Shown here: positions 7,236 to 12,694 of the stretch, one piece after another
How positions within the stretch are numbered: position 1 is the first letter of the stretch
Layout: each line of letters opens with the position of its first letter
Source of the DNA: a virus
Virus record (IMG/VR): IMGVR_UViG_3300047376_000451
Location: 1 to 37,219 of that record
Direction: 5' to 3' (one strand)
DNA length: 37,219 nt
Program-made: the position numbers and the translations under genes
Notes under the pieces: generated by a model
Told to the model about the DNA's origin: nothing
What the model saw: only the letters and a program-made list of their open reading frames with translations
The model's database searches: none

Positions 7236-8036
7236 TTATGCGCCGTGTGACGCCGTGAATTTGAACGCCCAGCGCGGTATCTGAAGCGTTTGCAGCTCCC
7301 CATACCCGTATCCCCAGACGCCCGTGTTTTGCGCTATTGCAAATTGCTCTAGCGCGCTCTGGACTGCAGCATCGCCTTCGTTAAGCGTACTCCAGTCTAG
7401 CTCGTAAACTCCAACAGGGTAAGGCGCTTCTTTGCCTACGCTGATGAAGATAAATCTGTCTATTTCATGGCCAAGCAAGCCCATTGTCCGGCGGTAGAAG
7501 GCTTCTTGAATATGATACCCAAAGTTGGCAACCTGCTTGGCAAAGCCTTCCGGATCTGGCGCTATCGTCGTCTTTAGATCGATCAGAGCCCCGATGTCAC
7601 GACGCCACCCGTCCGGACGCACGCGCATGTTGACGCCAGTGCGGTCATCTTTCGCAAACAGGCTGGCCTCGCAGATTAGATCGCCAGTTAAAAGCTTGGC
7701 CACCTCCTTGTTGCTGCGCACCGCGTTTGCCGCGTCTACGGCGATCTTATAGTCGCCTTCCGTTAGAAGCAGCGCGCCGTTGGCCTCGGCCTCCGCCTTG
7801 CGCTCGTTCCACTCCTTGCCGCGCCGCGTCTCCGGCCCGCACCACACGGTGCTTGCGTGCTGCGGCTCAAACACCAGCGTGTGCGTGGCCGTGCCGACGT
7901 CGAATGCGGTGCTTTCCTTGCGCTCGGCATACTTGTAATGCGCCAGCGACTTCATGGCGATTGTCTTGGCGCCAGAGGCGCTCAGAGCGTCACTGAGGTG
8001 GTATTCCTCGTTTGACATCGTGGTTGATATGGTCAT
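7236..8036 (-). CDS. RecE-like PD-(D/E)XK exonuclease (DUF3799 type)
   Basis: A 266-residue nuclease of the exodeoxyribonuclease VIII/DUF3799 type. Visible motifs are VGTATHTLVFEP (H52, E57), CEASLF (E123), RVRPDGW (D142), IDLKTT (D153, K155) and YHIQEAFYR (Y174, Q177, Y181). These match the metal-binding and conserved residues of this PD-(D/E)XK group. Such enzymes degrade one strand of duplex ends to prepare recombination, usually with an annealing protein; no RecT-like protein was recognised nearby, and the SSB-like gene follows directly. Its start overlaps the resolvase stop by ATGA. Confidence 0.85.
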   Translation of the reverse strand: MTISTTMSNEEYHLSDALSASGAKTIAMKSLAHYKYAERKESTAFDVGTATHTLVFEPQHASTVWCGPETRRGKEWNERKAEAEANGALLLTEGDYKIAVDAANAVRSNKEVAKLLTGDLICEASLFAKDDRTGVNMRVRPDGWRRDIGALIDLKTTIAPDPEGFAKQVANFGYHIQEAFYRRTMGLLGHEIDRFIFISVGKEAPYPVGVYELDWSTLNEGDAAVQSALEQFAIAQNTGVWGYGYGELQTLQIPRWAFKFTASHGA

Positions 8037-8488
8037 GCCTTCCCCCTTCCGTAGAGCGCAATTAAGAGCGCCTCTGCTTTATGTTCATCCTTCTTGCGCT
8101 TCAGTTCGCTCGCCATATCGGGAAACCACTGCTGCGCCATGCGCCGCGCTGCGTCTTTATCCTTTGGCAGGTTCATCGCCCGCTTCCACACGACCGGCGT
8201 CACCATGGTGTAGCGCGTGCGCGACAGCGCCACGGTCGTCGTGATCTGGCCAAACGCGTACCCCAGCTTGAACGTGCTGGACACGCCCTGCTTTGGCATC
8301 GCCTGCTGCTTCTCGATCCATATGTGATCGAGCCGATCCACCGACGTAAGAATGTCCATCAGCGCCACGACGTCAACGCCGCCCTCACTGTAGACGGGCA
8401 GGTCATGCACCTCCGACCAGTTTTCACCGACCAGCGCCACGCCGCCCGTGCGGTAGCCGCAGTCTATGCCACACGTAACGATGCTCAA
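8033..8488 (-). CDS. RuvC-like Holliday junction resolvase
   Basis: A 151-residue RNase H-fold resolvase. TCGIDCGYRTGGVALV carries the first catalytic Asp (D9), HIWIEKQQ the Glu (E59), and the C-terminal KKDEHKAEALLIALYG helix the remaining acidic residues (D134 or E135, and E139). It would cut branched DNA before packaging. I choose a TTG start at 8488: AAGGAGG lies seven bases upstream and the codon overlaps the stop of the preceding gene. Starts further upstream would add a stretch unlike the family. It belongs to the recombination block with the exonuclease. Confidence 0.8.
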   Translation of the reverse strand: MSIVTCGIDCGYRTGGVALVGENWSEVHDLPVYSEGGVDVVALMDILTSVDRLDHIWIEKQQAMPKQGVSSTFKLGYAFGQITTTVALSRTRYTMVTPVVWKRAMNLPKDKDAARRMAQQWFPDMASELKRKKDEHKAEALLIALYGRGKA

Positions 8489-8784
8489 TGCATGTCCTCC
8501 TTGTCGGGCGTGCTGTACGTCTCGAATATGATCCCTATGGCCATGGCAATCGCGTCCTGCACGTCGCAATCGTTTTCGCGCATGTGGCCAACCACTGACT
8601 GCAGCGCAGCGCCCAGCGCGTACACCTTGGCCAGATCCGGCAGCTCAGTGCGCTCGGTGACCGCCAGCGTACTACGCATGAGCGCGTTGACCTCGGCCAT
8701 CGTGTTGCTGGCAACCGCATGCATCTCTGCCTGCTGCTCCGGCGTCAGCGTGAACCCCTCATCCACGCTGCACGTCCACGCCAT
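8485..8784 (-). CDS. Hypothetical protein
   Basis: A protein of up to 99 residues, mainly helical and acidic, with no family recognised. The ATG at 8784 overlaps the preceding ribbon-helix-helix gene by 26 bases; a GTG at 8766 would shorten the overlap, and neither has a strong ribosome-binding site, so the start is uncertain. The reading frame ends inside the ribosome-binding region of the resolvase gene, which suggests coupled translation. Confidence 0.6.
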   Translation of the reverse strand: MAWTCSVDEGFTLTPEQQAEMHAVASNTMAEVNALMRSTLAVTERTELPDLAKVYALGAALQSVVGHMRENDCDVQDAIAMAIGIIFETYSTPDKEDMH

Positions 8785-8920
8785 GCTCGTCGAGCAGGCG
8801 CAGGATGGCGCGCTCTGTTAGACTTGCCATGCTGATGCGCTCCTGCTTTGACAGCTCACGCAGCGCCTCGAAGACGTCGGCGCGGATGCGCGATCCAAGT
8901 TGTTTCATCTCAGTGTCCAT
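8759..8920 (-). CDS. Small ribbon-helix-helix DNA-binding protein
   Basis: A 53-residue gene found by direct reading. The protein begins MDTEMKQLGSRIRADVFEAL and ends RAILRLLDEHGVDVQRG. A short beta-strand (QLGSRIR) followed by two helices (DVFEALRELSKQER and MASLTERAILRLLDE) is the plan of Arc/CopG ribbon-helix-helix repressors. The ATG at 8920 has GGAGG five bases upstream, and its promoter at 8944-8971 contains a GTTAAC element. It could be the regulator of early phage promoters, possibly including its own. The function is inferred from the fold pattern. Confidence 0.75.
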   Translation of the reverse strand: MDTEMKQLGSRIRADVFEALRELSKQERISMASLTERAILRLLDEHGVDVQRG

Positions 8921-8943
8921 AATTACCTCCGTTGGTTCGTGCC

Positions 8944-8971
8944 ACTATAACGCCGCGTTAACATTGTGCAA
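8944..8971 (-). promoter_or_regulatory. Leftward promoter of the ribbon-helix-helix gene
   Basis: Read on the minus strand: -35 TTGCAC (8971-8966), 16 bases, -10 TATAGT (8949-8944). The spacer holds one GTTAAC (8957-8962), a half-site of the box found at the other early promoters. The inferred start of transcription is about 15-20 bases before the ATG at 8920. Confidence 0.65.
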
Positions 8972-8979
8972 GAGGGGGC

Positions 8980-9234
8980 TTACGCCGCCCTCCATGATTT
9001 GATTTCTTCCAGCCACGTCATCGCCTCGTTGTAGGCGACAAGCTGGATCTCGTCGGCCAAGCATGAGATCGGCAAGCCAAGCTCGATCAGCTTGGTGCGC
9101 TGCATTCCAACGTTGCGCACGCGGCACAAGAACACTTTCTTGGCATCTGCTTCTGTCTTGAAGCCGCGCACGGAAAAGCAATTTTGCTTGCCGTCTTTTG
9201 TGTTGAAAGCTCTGATTTCGTAAGTGTTAGACAT
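8980..9234 (-). CDS. Hypothetical protein
   Basis: An 84-residue protein with no family recognised. An N-terminal beta segment (MSNTYEIRAFNTKDGK) and a helical middle are visible, with two Cys residues (C19 and C37) in the N-terminal half. The start is ATG 9234 with AGGAGG upstream. It lies between two promoter-bearing gaps in the early region, in the usual position of small host-takeover genes, but nothing in the sequence fixes a role. Confidence 0.65.
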   Translation of the reverse strand: MSNTYEIRAFNTKDGKQNCFSVRGFKTEADAKKVFLCRVRNVGMQRTKLIELGLPISCLADEIQLVAYNEAMTWLEEIKSWRAA

Positions 9235-9253
9235 ATCTTCCTCCTGTTAGTGT

Positions 9254-9269
9254 GGGGGCCGTAGCCCCC
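9254..9269 (-). terminator. Intercistronic GC hairpin
   Basis: GGGGGC-CGTA-GCCCCC gives a 6-bp stem with a 4-base loop in the 40-base gap between two leftward early genes. There is no U-tract on either strand, so it is more probably an attenuator or mRNA-processing element than an intrinsic terminator. Confidence 0.45.
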
Positions 9270-9274
9270 GTTGC

Positions 9275-9601
9275 TTAGGCGGTCGCCTTGCGCCATTCAA
9301 TGGCGCAATCAAGATGCCAATCAGATGCCAAGTGATCTGCTTTATTCTGGTCAAGCTCTTGAAAAAACTCTTTGCCTGTCATGCCTTGAGAAATACATTT
9401 CTCAACAAAGTATTTCGGCGCTTCGACAAGATTTTTAACCGCATCGATAATATCAACTTTTGAAGTGTAGAAATTATCGTCTTCAAATAAATCGTTGCCG
9501 TTTGCATCGAGCAGCCAGTATGACCAGCCATACATGTCACGTTGTGTACCGATGGTGACGCCTTTTGTGGTTGCGATTTTTCTAAGCTCATTGATTGTCA
9601 T
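9275..9601 (-). CDS. Hypothetical early protein
   Basis: A 108-residue protein, unrecognised. It begins MTINELRKIATTKG and has a central acidic WLLDANGNDLFEDDN segment and a helical C-terminal half. Its first residues MTINEL match those of the peptidase-like gene at 206, probably by chance. The ATG at 9601 follows GGAGG by nine bases. Its codons are clearly more AT-rich than those of the neighbouring replication genes, which hints at a separate origin. It is driven by the promoter at 9628-9659. Confidence 0.65.
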   Translation of the reverse strand: MTINELRKIATTKGVTIGTQRDMYGWSYWLLDANGNDLFEDDNFYTSKVDIIDAVKNLVEAPKYFVEKCISQGMTGKEFFQELDQNKADHLASDWHLDCAIEWRKATA

Positions 9602-9627
9602 TTGGTAGTACCTCCATTTGTTATACT

Positions 9628-9659
9628 GTTAACATAATGTTAACATCAGGAGATTGCAA
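9628..9659 (-). promoter_or_regulatory. Leftward early promoter with full CtrA-like box
   Basis: The sequence GTTAACATAATGTTAAC (9628-9644) is a palindrome apart from its centre and fits TTAA-N7-TTAAC on both strands. On the minus strand a -35 TTGCAA (9659-9654), 17 bases and -10 TATGTT (9636-9631) place the box over the -10; an alternative -10 TATAAC lies at 9625-9620. A protein bound here would compete with polymerase or recruit it. It drives the gene at 9601. Confidence 0.6.
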
Positions 9660-9719
9660 CCCCCACAGGCAAAATAGTTTGCGAAAAAGTAAAAATAGTT
9701 TTCCGCAAACCTTTTTCGC

Positions 9720-10052
9720 TTAAAACGCAAACTCTTCCTGCGTGCGCAGGCGGTACAGTTGCTGGCCCTCAATGAACGACGTCTTCACGATTGTGCGCCG
9801 CTCCCGCATGGTCTTCAGGCCAATGTCGATATGCACGGCGTCCTGCTCAATCATGCTGCACAAGTCGCCCACCGACAGCTCGCTGTGCTTGCTCAGGCAG
9901 CGCTTGATCTCCTTGCGCAGCTTCTCCAGCGGCCACGGCTTATGGGCATACGCGTGCATGTCATCGCGGCCAATCAGCCTGCGCTTCATGCGCGCGTTCT
10001 CAATGATCGCCAGCTCCTTCCAACGCTCCAGCGGTGTTAGGTTTTCCGTCAC
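9720..10052 (-). CDS. Putative DNA-binding protein (winged-helix-like)
   Basis: A 110-residue basic protein. The C-terminal ~65 residues (EIKRCLSKHSELSVGDLC, then a helix and a QQLYRL strand) resemble a winged helix-turn-helix. No family is firmly recognised. It is the last gene of a tight leftward run from 12013 in which most neighbours overlap by 4 to 8 bases, and it overlaps the upstream gene by ATGA. A regulatory role is a weak inference. Confidence 0.6.
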   Translation of the reverse strand: MTENLTPLERWKELAIIENARMKRRLIGRDDMHAYAHKPWPLEKLRKEIKRCLSKHSELSVGDLCSMIEQDAVHIDIGLKTMRERRTIVKTSFIEGQQLYRLRTQEEFAF

Positions 10053-10297
10053 AGCTTTTCCTCCATTTCATCGAATCGGTGTGCCAGTTTGCGAAGCTGT
10101 GTGGCCATGCCCTTCTTGACGTAGCCAGTGAATAGAGGGCGGCGGTCTTTTGCCTCCAACGCCTGACCGGCGATCAGCGCAAACGTCCTGCCGTCTTCTG
10201 GGTGGTCGCAGATTTCAAACGTTATGTGGCCCACCTCGAAGCGCTCACGAATCGCGTCTGGATGCCTGCGCTTGGATTTCAGAGAATGCTTGCTCAC
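10049..10297 (-). CDS. Hypothetical protein
   Basis: An 82-residue basic protein, unrecognised. A Lys/Arg-rich N-terminus (residues 1-18) precedes a beta-rich middle (HITFEICDHPEDGRTFALIAG) and a C-terminal helix. It overlaps both neighbours by four bases, so translation is probably coupled. Confidence 0.65.
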   Translation of the reverse strand: MSKHSLKSKRRHPDAIRERFEVGHITFEICDHPEDGRTFALIAGQALEAKDRRPLFTGYVKKGMATQLRKLAHRFDEMEEKL

Positions 10298-10524
10298 AGC
10301 CGCTTCTCCAGCATCTCGCAGAGCGCCATGATTTCCTCGGCTCGCTGCTTGATCGTCAGGCGCTCAGGGCCACGCCCCGCGTCCATCCGCATGATGTCTG
10401 CCTTGCGCCGGATCGACATGACCAGCATCAGCGGCGTTGGCTGCGTCGGCGTGCTGCTGTCCTCGTCGATATATGCGCCCACGCTGGCGCTGTTTTCCAG
10501 TTTCGATAGATCCCATTTAGCCAT
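10294..10524 (-). CDS. Hypothetical protein
   Basis: A 76-residue protein starting MAKWDLSKLENSASVG, with a helical C-terminal half that includes KQRAEEIMALCEMLEKRL. The ATG at 10524 was chosen because GGAGAG precedes it by six bases; codons further upstream would overlap the neighbouring gene widely without such a site. No family is recognised. Part of the early small-gene operon. Confidence 0.65.
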   Translation of the reverse strand: MAKWDLSKLENSASVGAYIDEDSSTPTQPTPLMLVMSIRRKADIMRMDAGRGPERLTIKQRAEEIMALCEMLEKRL

Positions 10525-10717
10525 TGTTACTCTCCTGTGTTGGCCGTGGCTTCGGTCTGACGTCGGGCCACGGGCGGCGGTAGTCTGCCTCGCCGCCCAT
10601 CTCGACGCATTGCGGTTCAAAGATCCGCGCTAAGTCGTAGTATTTCGCAAACGCTTTGCACTCGTCCGGCGACGAGAATATCACGAATGCCATGAAGACG
10701 GGTTCTGCTAGGGTCAT
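10517..10717 (-). CDS. Hypothetical protein
   Basis: A 66-residue protein. A hydrophobic beta-like start (MAFVIFSSPDECKAFAKYY from residue 9) is followed by an acidic and then a Pro-rich tail. Unrecognised. It overlaps the upstream gene by four bases and the downstream one by eight. An internal ATG at 10693 is a possible alternative start. Confidence 0.6.
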   Translation of the reverse strand: MTLAEPVFMAFVIFSSPDECKAFAKYYDLARIFEPQCVEMGGEADYRRPWPDVRPKPRPTQESNNG

Positions 10718-10983
10718 TCCATCCCCTCCAGCCTTGCATCAACGGCATCCTTAACAAGCCTCAGATGATACTTGGTTGATTGATCGATTATCGCCAGCAC
10801 AGTTTCATGCACAACGCGGCCTTGCAGATTGACGACAGGCTTTGCGTGATCCAGTATTGTAAGCTGCAAATTATACAAGCTGCCATGTACGCCGTCGTCT
10901 CGAAACTCTGCGGTTTGATTTGCGCTGACTATATGCTTGTACTCAAAATATTCATCGCGGGGGGTTGTGATATATATCCCCAT
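10714..10983 (-). CDS. Hypothetical protein
   Basis: An 89-residue protein starting MGIYITTPRDEYFEYK, with beta-strand-like segments and a C-terminal helix. The ATG at 10983 forms a TAATG junction with the preceding 30-residue gene; a GTG at 10992 is possible. No family recognised. Confidence 0.6.
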   Translation of the reverse strand: MGIYITTPRDEYFEYKHIVSANQTAEFRDDGVHGSLYNLQLTILDHAKPVVNLQGRVVHETVLAIIDQSTKYHLRLVKDAVDARLEGME

Positions 10984-11075
10984 TACATCCACCCCATGCT
11001 AACAACGCCGATCCAGCCCAGCACCGACGCGGCAATCGCTGCGGCGATGATGATGTCTTGCGTCCACTTGGTCAT
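10983..11075 (-). CDS. Tiny single-pass membrane protein
   Basis: A 30-residue gene found by direct reading. After MTKWTQD comes one hydrophobic segment of about 20 residues (IIIAAAIAASVLGWIGVVS) and the end MGWM. GAGGAGG lies nine bases before the ATG at 11075, and the gene overlaps its upstream neighbour by one base and its downstream neighbour in TAATG, so it is embedded in the operon. It would sit in the inner membrane. The role is unknown; small host-interaction peptides are one possibility. Confidence 0.65.
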   Translation of the reverse strand: MTKWTQDIIIAAAIAASVLGWIGVVSMGWM

Positions 11076-11224
11076 TACTCTTCATCCTCCTCGTTGCGCC
11101 AATCGAAGTCGTCTTCGTCTTGGCATTCTGGGCAGCGCACCGTTGTCCACGCGTCGCTGTCCGGCGTGTTGACGAAACGCGGCAACTCTATGAAGCCGGT
11201 TCCGTCGCAAGTCGTGCAGATCAT
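11075..11224 (-). CDS. Small zinc-ribbon protein (DnaJ-type CxxC pairs)
   Basis: A 49-residue protein starting MICTTCDGTGFIEL. Two CxxC pairs, CTTCDGTG and CPECQ, are spaced as in a zinc ribbon of the DnaJ Cys-rich type, followed by an acidic tail. The ATG at 11224 overlaps the upstream stop by ATGA, which decides the start over codons further upstream. Such mini zinc ribbons are common in phages and of unknown function; they could bind protein or nucleic acid. Confidence 0.7.
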   Translation of the reverse strand: MICTTCDGTGFIELPRFVNTPDSDAWTTVRCPECQDEDDFDWRNEEDEE

Positions 11225-11802
11225 TTGTACACATCCGCGTCGATGCTCCACAGCACCAACGACGCGCGCTGCTGGTTTGCGCGTTGGTTTACATGCGCTC
11301 GGCATATCTCGCCGCGTGCGTGCATGTTTTCGAGGTGCTGTGAAAGCTTGCGCGGCTCAACGCCAACGACGTCAGCGATGTCTGCCGTCTCGCAATATGT
11401 GACGTCGTCGCTCTGCAGCATCGCAAGGATCTTCCGCTGGACGTCAGCCCAATCAATCGGCTCAGGCTTTGGCTCGCCAACCTTTGCGACGACGACCGTG
11501 TTGCCGTCTTCATCTTTGGCAAAGCGATCACCGTCATCTAGCCCATAAGTGGCCGCCAGCACGTCACGCGCAGCGCGGCGCTCCTGCACATATGCGGCGA
11601 CCCACGGCGTGCGCTCGCGCTGCTCTTCTACCGCGTTCTGCACGATGATGCCGGTGCAGATGTCGTCGAGATTTGCGTGCGCCTGCTGCAACAGACGCGG
11701 CGAAATATGTACGCTCTCGCCGTTGTCGGTGCGTACCGCAAAGCCGGTGCCGCTGTCGGTGATGTGCGTGATTAGAAATTCATGTGTATGCGTAAGGTTC
11801 AT
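11221..11802 (-). CDS. Putative DNA-binding protein (OB-like plus winged helix)
   Basis: A 193-residue protein. The N-terminal ~50 residues (EFLITHITDSGTGFAVRTDNG onward) have an OB-like beta pattern similar to small nucleic-acid-binding domains. Residues ~120-190 look like a winged helix (VQRKILAMLQ, then ETADIADVVGVEPRKLSQHL and a wing ending LVLWSID). The ATG at 11802 is preceded by GGAG; the long upstream extension of the frame has no support. It is a candidate early transcription regulator. The fold reading is by eye only. Confidence 0.65.
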   Translation of the reverse strand: MNLTHTHEFLITHITDSGTGFAVRTDNGESVHISPRLLQQAHANLDDICTGIIVQNAVEEQRERTPWVAAYVQERRAARDVLAATYGLDDGDRFAKDEDGNTVVVAKVGEPKPEPIDWADVQRKILAMLQSDDVTYCETADIADVVGVEPRKLSQHLENMHARGEICRAHVNQRANQQRASLVLWSIDADVYK

Positions 11803-11828
11803 TATGGTTTCTCCATTTCCATATTTTT

Positions 11829-11846
11829 GGCGGGTTTGACCCCGCC
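11829..11846 (-). terminator. Intercistronic GC hairpin
   Basis: GGCGGG-TTTGAC-CCCGCC forms a 6-bp stem with a 6-base loop between the first two leftward early genes. The minus strand is followed by A-rich sequence rather than a U-tract, so attenuation or mRNA stabilisation is more likely than termination. Confidence 0.4.
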
Positions 11847-11854
11847 GTTTGTTA

Positions 11855-12013
11855 TTAAAACATATCTTCTGGATTAGTATCATCAGCCACAACGCGAGGT
11901 GACATAATATCATCAAAAGCTTTAGCCGCCTCTTCGTAAGATGAATATATAATACCTTCGTCTTTAGCTTCGCTCCAAAAATCTGCTAAAGCTTCTTCAT
12001 AATAGTTGTTCAT
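11855..12013 (-). CDS. Small acidic early protein
   Basis: A 52-residue acidic protein starting MNNYYEEALADFWSEAKDEG and ending in an acidic NPEDMF. It is AT-rich compared with most neighbours. AGGAGG lies about five bases before the ATG at 12013, and the promoter with a CtrA-like box is directly upstream, so this is the first gene of the leftward early transcript. Small acidic early proteins sometimes act as host-enzyme inhibitors or DNA mimics; nothing here proves that. Confidence 0.65.
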   Translation of the reverse strand: MNNYYEEALADFWSEAKDEGIIYSSYEEAAKAFDDIMSPRVVADDTNPEDMF

Positions 12014-12037
12014 TTTTTCCTCCTGATTGCTTATATT

Positions 12038-12068
12038 GTTAACATAAAGATAACACAGCACGGTGCAA
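12038..12068 (-). promoter_or_regulatory. Leftward early promoter with CtrA-like box
   Basis: Minus strand: -35 TTGCAC (12068-12063), 16 bases, -10 TATGTT (12046-12041). The box GTTAACATAAAGATAAC (12038-12054) has one mismatch to TTAA-N7-TTAAC on the plus strand and overlaps the -10, the same arrangement as at 9628. It would drive the leftward early operon from 12013. Confidence 0.6.
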
Positions 12069-12122
12069 GCAAAAAATGCACCCATCGGAAACTTTTTTTC
12101 GCCTCTATATAAAATCGTTTAA

Positions 12123-12503
12123 ATGCAGTATGTTGCGCGCGTGGCCAACAGCATCAACGTCGGACGTGCAGGCGAGTTTCTCGTTGCCGCCGAGCTAGAG
12201 CAGCGCGGGATACGCTGCCATCGGGTAGACATGCAGGACGATGACCTATGGGTAAAGTCGGCCAGCGGTGAGCTGTTGACCATGCAAGTGAAGGCGACCG
12301 TTGAGCCTCGCACCGAGCGAACCCGTGCGGCGCGCTACATTTTCACACGCGCAAACGGCGATGCGCAAATATTTGCGTATGTGGCTCTGGATATACGATT
12401 GTTTATACTGCGCGGCGCGCCAAGCGGTAAGACGGTGCGCATCAAGCCCGCCGAGTTTACACCGCAGGCCATGGCGGATAGTATCGCGGCACATCTGTAT
12501 TGA
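12123..12503 (+). CDS. PD-(D/E)XK nuclease-like protein
   Basis: A 126-residue protein with the core of the PD-(D/E)XK fold: GRAGEFLVAAELEQRG (Glu in helix 1), DDDLWV (Asp) and LLTMQVKAT (QxK), resembling archaeal resolvase or restriction-type nucleases. It is one of the few rightward genes and is divergent from the early operon. No ribosome-binding site precedes ATG 12123, while TATAAA (12108-12113) ends only nine bases before it, so the mRNA may be leaderless. A GTG at 12141 is an alternative start. Roles in junction processing or host DNA breakdown are possible. Confidence 0.7.
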   Translation: MQYVARVANSINVGRAGEFLVAAELEQRGIRCHRVDMQDDDLWVKSASGELLTMQVKATVEPRTERTRAARYIFTRANGDAQIFAYVALDIRLFILRGAPSGKTVRIKPAEFTPQAMADSIAAHLY

Positions 12504-12514
12504 AAGGATATACT

Positions 12515-12694
12515 ATGGACGACAAGACACGCGAATTGGTGCGCAACCTGAACCAACCCCACCGCGTCAATAACGTTATGGCGTTGTTCCGGTTTTGCGA
12601 GGAAGCGGCTGCCGTGATCGAGGATCAGAACGCGCAGATCAACGCGCTGAAGAACGCGCCCGCGCCGAAGGCGAAAAAGTCTAGCGGAAAGTAG
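12515..12694 (+). CDS. Small hypothetical protein
   Basis: A 59-residue protein starting MDDKTRELVRNLNQPHRVNN, mostly helical with a Lys/Ala/Pro-rich tail. AAAGGA lies about six bases before the ATG at 12515. It follows the nuclease-like gene and runs convergently into the ejection-protein gene, overlapping its last 14 bases. Unrecognised. Confidence 0.6.
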   Translation: MDDKTRELVRNLNQPHRVNNVMALFRFCEEAAAVIEDQNAQINALKNAPAPKAKKSSGK

